Shown: in pieces, positions 48,367-63,598 of the stretch
How the letters are laid out: each line of letters starts with the position of its first letter
Position numbering within the stretch: position 1 is the first letter of the stretch
Source of the DNA: Anoxybacteroides rupiense
GTDB taxonomy: Bacteria; Bacillota; Bacilli; Bacillales; Anoxybacillaceae
Assembly: GCF_014196195.1 (NCBI RefSeq)
Contig: NZ_JACIDF010000007.1
Coordinates: forward strand, 91,547-155,546
Direction of reading: 5' to 3'
Length of the DNA: 64,000 nt
The notes under the pieces: generated by a model
What the model was told of the DNA's origin: nothing
The model's database searches: none
Seen by the model: only the letters and a program-made list of their open reading frames with translations
Translations under genes and position numbers: made by a program

Positions 48367-48924
48367 ATGAAGGAATTAGTTGGTGAACTGGTGACATTGT
48401 GCATGATGGCATTTGCATTGGGCATGGACGCATTTTCGATTGGATTGGGAATGGGTTTTTTTCGTTTGCGTGTTAAGCAAATGTTTCATATAGGATTTAC
48501 CATCGGTCTCTTTCACGTGCTAATGCCGATGCTAGGAATGTTTGTGGGGCGTCTTCTGTCTGAGCAATTTGGAGCGATTGCCACTTATGTCGGCGGCGGA
48601 CTCCTGCTTATACTAGGCTTGCAAATGATTGTCACTTCCTTAAAGCGAGAAAGTGATCCGCTGATTTCGCCGGTCGGGATAGGTTTAGTTTTTTTTGCCT
48701 TGAGCGTCAGCCTCGACAGCTTTTCGGTCGGTCTGAGTCTCGGTATTTACGGAGCCCGCACGCTATTAACGATTCTGCTGTTTGGTTTTTTTAGCATGGT
48801 TCTTACATGGCTTGGCTTATTGCTGGGAAGCCGCTTTCAGCGCTGGCTTGGCATTTATGGGGAATTGTTGGGCGGCAGCATTCTGCTAGTATTCGGTTTA
48901 AAGCTGATGATTCCCTTTGGATAA
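48367..48924 (+). CDS. mntP: Manganese efflux pump MntP
   Basis: Integral membrane protein of 185 residues with about six helices, in the MntP (DUF204) family that exports Mn(II). The duplicated family motif is visible as [15 protein letters not shown] and [17 protein letters not shown], each with an intramembrane aspartate. It corresponds to B. subtilis YwlD. In many bacteria mntP is switched on by a manganese riboswitch (yybP-ykoY). I do not see that motif here; instead a simple long hairpin covers the ribosome binding site. Confidence 0.9.
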   Translation: MKELVGELVTLCMMAFALGMDAFSIGLGMGFFRLRVKQMFHIGFTIGLFHVLMPMLGMFVGRLLSEQFGAIATYVGGGLLLILGLQMIVTSLKRESDPLISPVGIGLVFFALSVSLDSFSVGLSLGIYGARTLLTILLFGFFSMVLTWLGLLLGSRFQRWLGIYGELLGGSILLVFGLKLMIPFG

Positions 48925-49005
48925 GGCCGCTATATGGGGATGTAACTTCATGCCTTAGCATGTACATAATGGAGTTTGGGCCGCTTTTCACGGTCAAATG
49001 AGCGA

Positions 49006-49055
49006 AAAACGCCGCTTTACAGAACCATGGATGGATCTGAAAGCGGCGTTTTTTG
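49006..49055 (+). terminator. Intrinsic terminator downstream of mntP
   Basis: AAAACGCCGCTTTACAG pairs with CTGAAAGCGGCGTT and is followed by TTTT. The rest of the 316-base gap between mntP and ywlE shows nothing else; a TATAAT at 49200 may be the ywlE -10. Confidence 0.85.
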
Positions 49056-49240
49056 GACTTTTGTCATTTGTTTGCGGGGCCGGGATCTGCCAGCAGACTC
49101 ACCTTCGTCTGCTGATGGTCTGGAGACGATTCGTTCCATTCTCCTATATTTATAGAGTAGCAATCTTTTTTGCACTATACTTTAGAAAAAGAATTCTATT
49201 ATAATAATGCTATACAGGCCTTACCAACGAGGAGGGTATT

Positions 49241-49675
49241 ATGTCGATTCATGTACTTTTTGTCTGTACGGGGAATACGTGCCGAAGTCCAATGGCTGAA
49301 GCTCTATTAAGGAACAAGCGACTGCCGGATGTCCAAGTGAAATCCGCAGGCTTATTTGCTATGGAAGGGAGCGACGCCTCTGACTATGCGAAATTGGTAT
49401 TAACAGAAAAAGGAATTGATATGGCTCATTGTTCTTCGTTTCTAAAAAAAGAAGATGTGGACTGGGCTACGTATATTTTTACCATGACAACGGGACACAA
49501 ACAGCAGCTGGTGGAACGATTTCCGGAGGCAAAGGACAAAATCTTTACAATGAAGGAATTTGTTTTAGGACAAGAAGGGGATGTAGTCGATCCGTTCGGG
49601 GGCTCTGTTGAAGTTTATCGCCGGACGAGAGAGGAGCTGGATCAATTGATCGAGCAGCTCATTCAAAAGCTATAA
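49241..49675 (+). CDS. ywlE: Protein-arginine-phosphatase YwlE
   Basis: Phosphatase of 144 residues with the low-molecular-weight tyrosine-phosphatase fold that removes phosphate from arginine residues, opposing the McsB kinase. The P-loop is CTGNTCRS with nucleophile Cys9 and Arg15. Thr13 within it is the residue known to favour phospho-arginine over phospho-tyrosine. The general acid aspartate is in VVDPFGG. GAGGAGGG precedes the ATG. It acts in heat-shock and protein-quality control through CtsR and ClpC. Confidence 0.92.
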   Translation: MSIHVLFVCTGNTCRSPMAEALLRNKRLPDVQVKSAGLFAMEGSDASDYAKLVLTEKGIDMAHCSSFLKKEDVDWATYIFTMTTGHKQQLVERFPEAKDKIFTMKEFVLGQEGDVVDPFGGSVEVYRRTREELDQLIEQLIQKL

Positions 49676-49701
49676 TGGGATATTTGAGGGGGATATAGGC
49701 C

Positions 49702-50994
49702 ATGAGTGAGAAAAAGAAATACGGGTTTAGCCTGCGATTAAAGCTTGTTGTGTTTACGACCGTTTTGGCCGTTATTACGTATTCTACAAGCGCGTTCTTT
49801 ATTTATGTACTTTATGATCTGATGTTTAGTACGTTTGATAAGAGTTTGTTTACGATTGTGATCCTATTGCTCGGTATTTTCTGGTCAGGACTTTTGGCGT
49901 ATATCGCTTCAGGTTTTATTACGCGTCCGCTGCATCAGTTAGAGCAGGCGGCGATTAAAGCAGCAAATGGAAAAATTGATGAAGATGTGCCGCTAGCTAA
50001 ATCGGATGACGAGATACGGGCATTGGGAGTCGCTTTTAATGAAATGTTAAGAAATTTGCGAATGATGGTCCGCAATATTGAAGAAAACTTTGCCCATACA
50101 AACGAAAAGGTAGTCGAAATTACCGATGCCTCAAGCGTGGCAGTCGAGCGCTCAGAAAGCATAGCCCGAACGATTGAGGAAATTTCCAAAGGGGCGACCG
50201 ACTCGGCTGTTTCGATGCAGACAACCGCCGAATCCGTGGAAGATGTGTTGAAGATCGCCAATGAAGTTCAGCAAAAAGCAAAGCAATCAGAGCAATTGGC
50301 CGTTGATATGGTCGACACGCTTCATAAGAGCAAAGAAGTCATTGATTCACTTGTAACAGGCATTCAACATTTAGCCCAAAATAATCAGGCTTCGTTAAAT
50401 GCGGTACGGCGCCTTGAGCAGCATGCCAAAAAAGTCGAGAATATCATTTTGCTTGTTGGTGATATTGCGGGTCAAACGAATTTATTAGCTTTAAATGCTT
50501 CCATTGAGGCGGCGCGTGCTGGCGAACATGGAAAGGGCTTCGCTGTGGTTGCGGAAGAGGTGCGGAAGCTGGCTGATGAAAGCGCGCGGGCCGTGCAGGG
50601 CATTTCTGAGCTAATCAAAAATATTCAAAAAGAAGTCGTTCACGTGGTCGCGCAAATTGATGAGCAGGTGACCGCTGCCAATGAAGAAGCTGCAAAAGGA
50701 AACGATACAAATGAAGCGATTATGAAGATGACTCATTCGATTCATGAAGTGGCTAATTCCGTTCATCAAATTGCGGAATTGGTGAAGGAACAAATGCGGC
50801 ATATTGAAAAAACGTCCATCCAATCTCAGGAGGTAGCAGCGATTGCTGAAGAAACATCAGCCGGAGCGCTTGAAGTGACGGCTGCCACACAGGAACAAGC
50901 CGCAATGATTAACCATGTGAATGAGCTTGTCAGCCAGTTAGCGGAGCAAGCGCAAAAATTAAAAAATACGATTGATCGTTTTTGTGCAAGATAA
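49702..50994 (+). CDS. Methyl-accepting chemotaxis protein without a large sensor domain
   Basis: Chemoreceptor of 430 residues. Two membrane helices (about 14-36 and 44-68) are joined by only a few residues, so there is no periplasmic ligand domain. A HAMP domain (about 70-122) and a long signalling coiled coil follow, with the conserved tip [20 protein letters not shown] and [19 protein letters not shown]. It must sense something at the membrane or inside the cell, or depend on other receptors. GAGGGGG lies upstream. It is inserted between ywlE and rpiB, which are adjacent in B. subtilis. Confidence 0.9.
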   Translation: MSEKKKYGFSLRLKLVVFTTVLAVITYSTSAFFIYVLYDLMFSTFDKSLFTIVILLLGIFWSGLLAYIASGFITRPLHQLEQAAIKAANGKIDEDVPLAKSDDEIRALGVAFNEMLRNLRMMVRNIEENFAHTNEKVVEITDASSVAVERSESIARTIEEISKGATDSAVSMQTTAESVEDVLKIANEVQQKAKQSEQLAVDMVDTLHKSKEVIDSLVTGIQHLAQNNQASLNAVRRLEQHAKKVENIILLVGDIAGQTNLLALNASIEAARAGEHGKGFAVVAEEVRKLADESARAVQGISELIKNIQKEVVHVVAQIDEQVTAANEEAAKGNDTNEAIMKMTHSIHEVANSVHQIAELVKEQMRHIEKTSIQSQEVAAIAEETSAGALEVTAATQEQAAMINHVNELVSQLAEQAQKLKNTIDRFCAR

Positions 50995-51210
50995 GTGAAT
51001 GGATGAGAAGAATATCAAATGGGTCGTCCGTATGAACGGATCCGTCTGCTTGACAGACGGCGCTTATCGTTCGGGAACAGAAAGAGAAAGGCAGCAAAGC
51101 CGATGGAGGGCCCATGCCTTTTAAGCGGCATCCATATAGACTTCTTATGATGCCCTGTGTTTTAGGATGGAAATTTGTTTCGTAAAAGAGCATAATAAGT
51201 GTTAAAAGCG
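50995..51210. other. Intergenic stretch after the chemoreceptor gene
   Basis: No gene is visible. A 7-bp hairpin, CCGTCTG with CAGACGG (51042-51060), lies next to CCGT/ACGG, but with no T run. Repeat copy B follows. Confidence 0.5.
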
Positions 51211-51370
51211 GTAGACAAAGTCCACTTTGACTTTGTCTACCGTCATTTTGAGCATCAGCCGGTCTTGAAAACGCCTCACAGACAAGGAGCGAAACCGCCC
51301 ATCGAACAAAAAACATTCATGGGTGGACGAGCAAGGCTGGCGACATACGATGACAGCGTTTGTCAACAGC
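51211..51370 (+). repeat. Dispersed intergenic repeat, copy B
   Basis: Begins with a perfect 12-bp hairpin, GTAGACAAAGTC with GACTTTGTCTAC. The shared blocks are CTTGAAAACGC, CAGACAAGGAGCGAAACCG, AACATTCATGGGTGGACGAG and GACAGCGTTTGTCA. It has the same orientation as copies A and C and lies between the chemoreceptor gene and rpiB. Confidence 0.78.
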
Positions 51371-51441
51371 CTGAATAAGTTAATGAAAAAGTCGCTTTTT
51401 ATCGTTACAATGGAAGGAAAGAGAAAAAGGAGGAAAACAAC

Positions 51442-51888
51442 ATGAAAGTAGCCATTGCGTCTGACCACGGCGGAGTAGCCATTCGCCAAGAAATTAAAAA
51501 GCTTATGGAGGAAATGGAAATCGAATATATCGATTTGGGATGCGAATGCGGCAGTTCTGTCGATTATCCCGATTATGCCATTCCGGTGGCTGAAAAGGTG
51601 GCGAGCGGCGAAGTCGATCGCGGTATTTTAATTTGTGGAACAGGAATCGGGATGTCGATTGCCGCCAATAAAGTAAAAGGAGTGCGGTGCGCCCTTGTTC
51701 ACGACGTATATAGCGCGAAAATGACGCGAGAACATAACGACAGCAACATATTAGCAATGGGAGAACGGGTCATCGGGCCAGGTTTGGCGAGGGAGATTGC
51801 GAAAGTATGGCTGACAACAGAATTCGCAGGAGGCCGCCATGCGAATCGCGTGAATAAAATCCATCAATATGAGCAGACACATCTGTAA
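51442..51888 (+). CDS. rpiB: Ribose-5-phosphate isomerase B
   Basis: Isomerase of 148 residues that interconverts ribose-5-phosphate and ribulose-5-phosphate. The RpiB/LacAB family signatures are ASDHGG at the N-terminus, catalytic Cys65 in [16 protein letters not shown], and [21 protein letters not shown] lies before the ATG. It corresponds to B. subtilis YwlF and is followed closely by ywlG, so the two are an operon. Confidence 0.93.
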   Translation: MKVAIASDHGGVAIRQEIKKLMEEMEIEYIDLGCECGSSVDYPDYAIPVAEKVASGEVDRGILICGTGIGMSIAANKVKGVRCALVHDVYSAKMTREHNDSNILAMGERVIGPGLAREIAKVWLTTEFAGGRHANRVNKIHQYEQTHL

Positions 51889-51905
51889 CGAGGAGGAGAC
51901 GGATC

Positions 51906-52478
51906 ATGCTTTCACAATGGAAGCAGCAATGGCAAGCGATTTTGAGCGAATTTCGCCAGCAAGTTCCTCTCTCTTCTGAGCATCTCCTTGTCATTGGCTG
52001 CAGCACGAGTGAAGTAATTGGGCAAAAAATTGGAACAGCAGGCACAAAAGAAGTAGCGGAAATGATTTTTGCTGAATTGCAACAATGGCGCGCTCAATCA
52101 GGAATCCAGCTTGCTTTTCAATGCTGCGAGCATTTAAATCGCGCGCTCGTTGTTGAACGAGAAACCGCATTGGCTAAAAGTTTGGAAATTGTCTCCGTTG
52201 TTCCGGTCGCTTCGGCCGGGGGAGCGATGGCGGAATATGCGTACAATCATATGAAGGATCCAGTCGTTGTCGAATTTATTAAAGCGGATGCCGGCATCGA
52301 CATTGGCGATACATTCATCGGCATGCATTTAAAGCATGTCGCTGTTCCCGTCCGTACTTCCATTCGTGAAATTGGTCGTGCTCATGTGACATTGGCGAAG
52401 ACAAGACCGAAATTAATCGGTGGAGATCGGGCGGTCTATTTCAAGGAAAACACGAATGCTTCATATCAATCTTGTTGA
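51906..52478 (+). CDS. ywlG: DUF436 / TIGR01440 family protein YwlG
   Basis: Protein of 190 residues orthologous to B. subtilis YwlG, conserved and uncharacterised. Family features are the segment [20 protein letters not shown] and [16 protein letters not shown] with paired cysteines. An annotation-level link to TIGR01440 is from memory. GAGGAGAC precedes the ATG, 17 bases after rpiB. The constant company of rpiB and glyA suggests a metabolic role, but nothing specific can be claimed. Confidence 0.88.
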   Translation: MLSQWKQQWQAILSEFRQQVPLSSEHLLVIGCSTSEVIGQKIGTAGTKEVAEMIFAELQQWRAQSGIQLAFQCCEHLNRALVVERETALAKSLEIVSVVPVASAGGAMAEYAYNHMKDPVVVEFIKADAGIDIGDTFIGMHLKHVAVPVRTSIREIGRAHVTLAKTRPKLIGGDRAVYFKENTNASYQSC

Positions 52479-52495
52479 TTTTGTTCATTTTTTCT

Positions 52496-52525
52496 TTGAA
52501 TCCTTTCCTAAAATGCTGTTAAAAT
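52496..52525 (+). promoter_or_regulatory. Sigma-A-type promoter of glyA
   Basis: TTGAAT and TAAAAT are separated by 18 bases, about 43 bases before the glyA start. No paired PurR boxes were found. Confidence 0.5.
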
Positions 52526-52568
52526 AGAGGGGAATATTCCGATATCTCGAAAAAAGGAGGAGCTTGTG

Positions 52569-53804
52569 ATGAACCACTTGCCACAACAAGATCCACAAGT
52601 ATTTCAAGCGATTCAAGATGAATTAAAAAGACAACAAACAAAAATTGAGCTGATTGCGTCTGAAAATTTTGTCAGTCCCGCTGTAATGGAAGCGCAAGGA
52701 TCGGTATTAACCAATAAATATGCAGAGGGATATCCGGGCCGCCGTTATTATGGAGGCTGCGAATATGTTGATGTTGTCGAGGATTTAGCGCGTGAACGGG
52801 CAAAACAATTATTTGGTGCCGAGCATGCGAACGTTCAGCCTCATTCCGGTGCGCAAGCGAACATGGCGGTATATTTCACCGTATTAAATCACGGAGATAC
52901 GGTTTTAGGTATGAATTTATCCCATGGGGGACATTTGACGCACGGAAGTCCAGTGAATTTTAGCGGAATTCAATACAACTTTGTTGAATATGGAGTAGAC
53001 CCGGAAACTCACCGAATCAACTATGACGACGTGTTGGAAAAAGCGCGCTTACATAAGCCAAAGCTCATCGTAGCCGGTGCCAGCGCCTATCCGCGCGAGA
53101 TTGACTTTGCGCGATTCCGTGAAATTGCTGATGAAGTCGGAGCGTATTTGATGGTCGACATGGCTCATATCGCGGGTCTTGTTGCGGCAGGTCTTCATCC
53201 CAATCCTGTTCCTTATGCTCATTTCGTAACAACGACAACGCATAAAACGTTGCGCGGGCCACGCGGCGGTATGATCCTTTGCAAAGAAGAATTTGCTAAG
53301 CAAATCGATAAAGCGATTTTCCCTGGCATTCAAGGTGGACCATTAATGCATGTTATTGCTGCAAAGGCTGTCGCATTAGGCGAGGCGTTGAATGATAGCT
53401 TTAAGGAATATGCCCAAAACATTATCAACAACGCTTCACGTTTGGCAGAAGCGTTAGTAAAGGAAGGATTCACGCTTGTATCAGGAGGAACGGACAATCA
53501 TCTTTTACTCGTTGATTTGCGTTCGCTTGGATTAACAGGAAAAGTCGCCGAGAAAGTTCTTGATGAAATCGGCATTACCGTCAATAAAAATACGATTCCA
53601 TACGATCCGGAGAGCCCATTTGTCACAAGCGGCATCCGCATCGGCACAGCAGCTGTTACAAGCCGCGGCTTTGGCCTTGCTGAAATGGATGAAATTGCAA
53701 GCATTATTGCCCTTGCCCTTAAAAATGTGGATAATGAAGAAAAGCAAGCAGAAGCACGCGAGCGTGTAGCTGCATTAACTGAAAAATTTCCGCTTTATGC
53801 ATAG
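52569..53804 (+). CDS. glyA: Serine hydroxymethyltransferase
   Basis: Pyridoxal phosphate enzyme of 411 residues that converts serine and tetrahydrofolate to glycine and methylene-tetrahydrofolate. The cofactor lysine is Lys226 in [13 protein letters not shown]. Other signatures are [17 protein letters not shown] and [15 protein letters not shown]. It is very close to the crystallised G. stearothermophilus enzyme. The ATG at 52569 is placed after AAGGAGGAG; a GTG immediately before it could also serve. Confidence 0.96.
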   Translation: MNHLPQQDPQVFQAIQDELKRQQTKIELIASENFVSPAVMEAQGSVLTNKYAEGYPGRRYYGGCEYVDVVEDLARERAKQLFGAEHANVQPHSGAQANMAVYFTVLNHGDTVLGMNLSHGGHLTHGSPVNFSGIQYNFVEYGVDPETHRINYDDVLEKARLHKPKLIVAGASAYPREIDFARFREIADEVGAYLMVDMAHIAGLVAAGLHPNPVPYAHFVTTTTHKTLRGPRGGMILCKEEFAKQIDKAIFPGIQGGPLMHVIAAKAVALGEALNDSFKEYAQNIINNASRLAEALVKEGFTLVSGGTDNHLLLVDLRSLGLTGKVAEKVLDEIGITVNKNTIPYDPESPFVTSGIRIGTAAVTSRGFGLAEMDEIASIIALALKNVDNEEKQAEARERVAALTEKFPLYA

Positions 53805-53813
53805 TCTCATTCA

Positions 53814-53852
53814 TGCCTCGTATCTTTTTCAAAGATACGAGGCAATTTTTTA
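53814..53852 (+). terminator. Intrinsic terminator after glyA
   Basis: TGCCTCGTATCTTT pairs perfectly with AAAGATACGAGGCA, followed by ATTTTTT. Confidence 0.9.
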
Positions 53853-53869
53853 ATCATTCATGACTGTTA

Positions 53870-54567
<698 letters not shown>

Positions 54568-54578
54568 TATATTTTGTT

Positions 54579-54617
54579 AAACGCTGAGCATGCTAACATG
54601 GATGCTTGGCGTTTTTT
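54579..54617 (+). terminator. Intrinsic terminator after upp
   Basis: AACGCTGAGCAT pairs with ATGCTTGGCGTT (one internal mismatch block), followed by TTTT. Confidence 0.8.
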
Positions 54618-55068
54618 CATATGAAGCAAAAGTGACGCGGGAATTGCTCTACTTTTATAAACGAATTTTCGATTTAGTTGGCTTCAATGCTCGTTTATCT
54701 AGGGGAATACAATGAAAAGAGCGGCCGTATAGCCGATTGAAAAGTAGAATCCTCATTTTTTTAAGGTCGGAGGCAAGCGGCCATCCAGATGATTTGTCGC
54801 TTTTTCCTATGAGGGGATTCCTTCCATCACCAAGTTTAATATGGAAGAAGGGTCTCATCGCTTTTGCAAGAAATGCATTTTTCGCAATGGTTTTAGAGGA
54901 ACGACAAACCCTCAGATTCCGCGTGAAAAGGGAGCAGGTTCGCAGAAATGAAGGAAAAATTTGATAGTGAAAAATATAAACATTATATTATACAATAACA
55001 ATATGAAAAATAAATGAGGAAATGTCACAAAATATTAATAATTTATTTGAATTTATTGGCTAAACACG
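54618..55068. other. Intergenic stretch between upp and the atp promoter, no clear gene
   Basis: About 450 bases with no recognisable product. A 75-codon frame (54737-54964) would need a TTG start and lacks a good ribosome binding site. The last 100 bases are extremely A/T-rich, which may act as an UP-type region for the atp promoter. Confidence 0.45.
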
Positions 55069-55097
55069 TTGACATTGGACGATGCCTATTGTATGCT
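55069..55097 (+). promoter_or_regulatory. Promoter of the atp operon
   Basis: A consensus TTGACA and a TATGCT are separated by 17 bases, about 70 bases upstream of atpZ, preceded by A/T-rich DNA. Confidence 0.8.
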
Positions 55098-55168
55098 TAC
55101 AGGGGATATAATGATAAGGTTTTCACGAGGTTTATCTACAAAAACTTTTACCATAAGGATGTATGTGT

Positions 55169-55390
55169 ATGCGTCCAAAACAGCGCCATCCCCTTCAAGC
55201 GATCGGTCTCATGTCCGGGATCGTATCCCAGCTAGTTGGTTCGATTTTGATAGGGATTTTTGGCGGGAAATGGATTGACGAAAAGCTTGGCACGGAGCCC
55301 ATCTTTCTTGTTGTAGGGCTTCTGATTGGTCTTGCGGCAGGCATATATGCGATGTTTCGCTTGATTCGTCAATATTTCCCAGAGGAGTAA
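55169..55390 (+). CDS. atpZ: AtpZ/AtpI family accessory protein (AtpZ)
   Basis: Small membrane protein of 73 residues with two hydrophobic helices (SGIVSQLVGSILIGIFGGKW and FLVVGLLIGLAAGIYAMF). It matches the AtpZ/AtpI family found first in atp operons of alkaliphilic and thermophilic bacilli; B. subtilis lacks it, to my knowledge. AtpZ and AtpI are thought to aid assembly of the c-ring and magnesium supply. The ATG at 55169 is 8 bases from AAGGAT; another in-frame ATG lies two codons upstream. atpI starts 4 bases after its stop. Confidence 0.82.
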   Translation: MRPKQRHPLQAIGLMSGIVSQLVGSILIGIFGGKWIDEKLGTEPIFLVVGLLIGLAAGIYAMFRLIRQYFPEE

Positions 55391-55394
55391 AGGC

Positions 55395-55751
55395 ATGCAG
55401 CAAATGTTCTTAAGACAGCAAAAATACATATTTTATCTATTGTCTCTTTACACGCTAGGCTGGGGCTTTACAAGCTATAAAACCGTTTTCTTAAGCTTGA
55501 TTTTAGGAACGGTGATCAGTCTGTTTTTGTTGTGGAGTCTAGTCCGGAAAGTCGAAAAATTCGGACGAGCGGTCGCTCAAGGCAAAAAAGCCCGCTCGCT
55601 CGGAACGTTTTCGCGCTTAGCGGCCGCTGTCTTGGCTGCGGCGATTGCCATCGAATATCCGCAATATTTCTCCATCATTCCTGTTACGATAGGATTAATG
55701 ACATCCTATACTGTCATTATAATAGATTTTCTTTTGCACAAAAATAAATAA
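55395..55751 (+). CDS. atpI: ATP synthase subunit I
   Basis: Membrane protein of 118 residues with about four helices, colinear with B. subtilis AtpI (QKYIFYLLSLYTLGWGFTSY, YKTVFLSLILGTVISL). It is an assembly factor for the c-ring rather than a structural subunit. GAGGAGTAAAGG precedes the ATG. It is the second gene of the operon. Confidence 0.88.
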   Translation: MQQMFLRQQKYIFYLLSLYTLGWGFTSYKTVFLSLILGTVISLFLLWSLVRKVEKFGRAVAQGKKARSLGTFSRLAAAVLAAAIAIEYPQYFSIIPVTIGLMTSYTVIIIDFLLHKNK

Positions 55752-55772
55752 CATAAATGGAAAGAGAGGTGA

Positions 55773-56761
<989 letters not shown>

Positions 56762-56779
56762 TCAATATTTCCTTATGTG

Positions 56780-56814
56780 ATGGCGAAGTTCGTGCAGACG
56801 ATCACCTTCGCCAT
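56780..56814 (+). other. Hairpin between atpE and atpF
   Basis: ATGGCGAAG pairs perfectly with CTTCGCCAT across a 17-base loop, in a 125-base gap that is the longest inside the operon. There is no T run, so it could protect the upstream mRNA 3' end or partly attenuate, favouring high c-subunit output. Confidence 0.5.
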
Positions 56815-56880
56815 TCCTTTATGTACATTACATGTAAACCCTGCCATTTTATGAAAAAGTTTAGCGGCTGAAGGGAGTGA

Positions 56881-57953
<1,073 letters not shown>

Positions 57954-57963
57954 AGATTTATAG

Positions 57964-59487
<1,524 letters not shown>

Positions 59488-59566
59488 AAGGCGGCAGGAG
59501 CAGAAGGGGCGTGAAGCCTTCTGTTCCTTGTCTCTATCAATAGATTCAGCGCAAAAAAGGTGGTGA

Positions 59567-60427
<861 letters not shown>

Positions 60428-60476
60428 CCAGCTGCGTCGGTGCATGCGTCAGAGAGACGTTCAAGTAGCAAGTTAG

Positions 60477-61910
<1,434 letters not shown>

Positions 61911-61923
61911 TTTAGGGACATAG

Positions 61924-62335
<412 letters not shown>

Positions 62336-62337
<2 letters not shown>

Positions 62338-62361
62338 AGGCAGGGGAGTTCCCTGCCTTTA
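62336..62361 (+). terminator. Hairpin at the end of the atp operon
   Basis: AAAGGCAGGG pairs with CCCTGCCTTT; the left arm includes the atpC stop. There is no T run beyond the stem, and repeat copy C starts 5 bases later. Confidence 0.6.
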
Positions 62362-62365
62362 GGCT

Positions 62366-62537
62366 GTAGACAAAGCCAACGTTGGCTTTGTCTACAAACA
62401 TTTTATCCATCATTCATTCAAGGTTGAAAACGCTTGGCAGGCAAAGAATGAAACCGAGTGAAGATGCAAAATCGAACCAAAACATTCATGAGCGGATGAG
62501 CGAGTTCAGTAACGCGAAATGAAAGCGTTTGCGAAAG
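62366..62537 (+). repeat. Dispersed intergenic repeat, copy C
   Basis: Opens with a perfect hairpin, GTAGACAAAGCC with GGCTTTGTCTAC, in which a T-A pair of copy B is replaced by C-G on both arms. The shared blocks are TTGAAAACGCTTGGCAGGCA, GAAACCGAGTGA, AACATTCATGAGCGGATGAG and GAAAGCGTTTG. The 3' block is close to a cre site. It is followed by a terminator at 62543. Confidence 0.78.
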
Positions 62538-62542
62538 TTTGG

Positions 62543-62566
62543 ACAGGAGATTTTCTCCTGTTTTTA
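62543..62566 (+). terminator. Intrinsic terminator after repeat C
   Basis: ACAGGAGA pairs with TCTCCTGT, followed by TTTT. It stands upstream of the nuo promoter. Confidence 0.75.
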
Positions 62567-62615
62567 TTTATTTGAAAAATAAAAATATTTATTATTGGCA
62601 AGACTGGGCGGTCTG

Positions 62616-62644
62616 TCGACACTTCTGGATATAAATGTTATAAT
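62616..62644 (+). promoter_or_regulatory. Promoter of the nuo operon
   Basis: TCGACA and a consensus TATAAT are separated by 17 bases, 80 bases before the chosen nuoA start. Confidence 0.65.
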
Positions 62645-62723
62645 GATAACGATTACAAATTTTCATTTTTTTATATTTTTGTTCAATTGTTATTTATCAG
62701 AAAAAAAGGAGGCGAATGAAGCA

Positions 62724-63092
62724 TTGCTCAATGTCTATTTGAATAATTATTTAATCGTCTTTGTGTTTTTATGTCTTGGAATTTTGCTCCCAATGGTTGC
62801 TTTGACCGCAGGGCGAATTTTGCGTCCCCATGCTCCTAACGATGCAAAACAGACTACTTATGAGAGTGGAATTGAACCCTTTCACGATTCGCATATTCAA
62901 TTTAATGTACGCTACTACATTTTTGCTCTGTTGTTTGTCATTTTTGATGTAGAAACGGTATTTTTGTATCCTTGGGCTGTTGCTTACAATCGCCTTGGTT
63001 TATTTGCGTTGATTGAAATGCTTATTTTTGTAGCCATGCTTGTGATTGGACTTGCATATGCTTGGAAGAAGAAGGTGTTAAAATGGACATAA
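62724..63092 (+). CDS. nuoA: NADH-quinone oxidoreductase subunit A
   Basis: Membrane subunit of complex I, 122 residues with three helices. The conserved loop [22 protein letters not shown] is followed by [12 protein letters not shown]. The frame is open far upstream, but family length and an AAGGAGG about 11 bases upstream support a TTG start at 62724. An ATG inside this stretch is out of frame. It overlaps nuoB by 10 bases. A nuo operon is absent from B. subtilis and typical of Geobacillus relatives. Confidence 0.85.
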   Translation: MLNVYLNNYLIVFVFLCLGILLPMVALTAGRILRPHAPNDAKQTTYESGIEPFHDSHIQFNVRYYIFALLFVIFDVETVFLYPWAVAYNRLGLFALIEMLIFVAMLVIGLAYAWKKKVLKWT

Positions 63093-63595
63093 AATTGTTA
63101 AATGTTCCAGAAGAGGAAATGGAAGAATTAAGACGAAATGTTTTTTTAACAACCCTTGAGCAATTGAAGGCTTGGGCGCGCAGCAATTCGCTATGGCCTC
63201 TAACCTTTGGGCTCGCTTGCTGTGCCATCGAGATGATGGGAGTAGGATCCTCCCATTACGATTTGGATCGATTTGGCTCCTTTTTCCGTACGTCTCCCCG
63301 CCAATCTGACGTCATGATTGTATCGGGAACCGTAACGAAAAAGATGGCGCCGATCGTTCGCCGCTTATATGACCAAATGCCGGAACCGAAATGGGTGATC
63401 GCCATGGGGTCCTGTGCGACGGCGGGCGGTCCTTATGTCAAATCCTACTGTGTAGTGAAAGGCGTGGATCAGATTGTTCCGGTAGATGTGTATATCCCGG
63501 GCTGTCCACCAAATCCGGCCGCATTAATTTACGGAATTAATAAATTAAAAGAAAAGATTCGCTACGAAGCAAAGATGGGGAAGAAGGTGCTGTAA
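63083..63595 (+). CDS. nuoB: NADH-quinone oxidoreductase subunit B
   Basis: Peripheral-arm subunit of 170 residues that binds iron-sulfur cluster N2, the last cluster before quinone. The cysteine ligands are visible in [19 protein letters not shown] and PGCPPNP. The ATG at 63083 lies within the end of nuoA and follows GAAGGTG. The longer frame to 63062 is less likely. Confidence 0.94.
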   Translation: MDIKLLNVPEEEMEELRRNVFLTTLEQLKAWARSNSLWPLTFGLACCAIEMMGVGSSHYDLDRFGSFFRTSPRQSDVMIVSGTVTKKMAPIVRRLYDQMPEPKWVIAMGSCATAGGPYVKSYCVVKGVDQIVPVDVYIPGCPPNPAALIYGINKLKEKIRYEAKMGKKVL

Positions 63596-63598
63596 TAG

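Noticed and set aside
52479..52568. PurR box pair upstream of glyA
   Set aside because: No pair of CGAA-containing inverted boxes was found in the promoter region.
54737..54964. A 75-codon frame between upp and atpZ
   Set aside because: It needs a TTG start, lacks a good Shine-Dalgarno, and its product resembles nothing I know.
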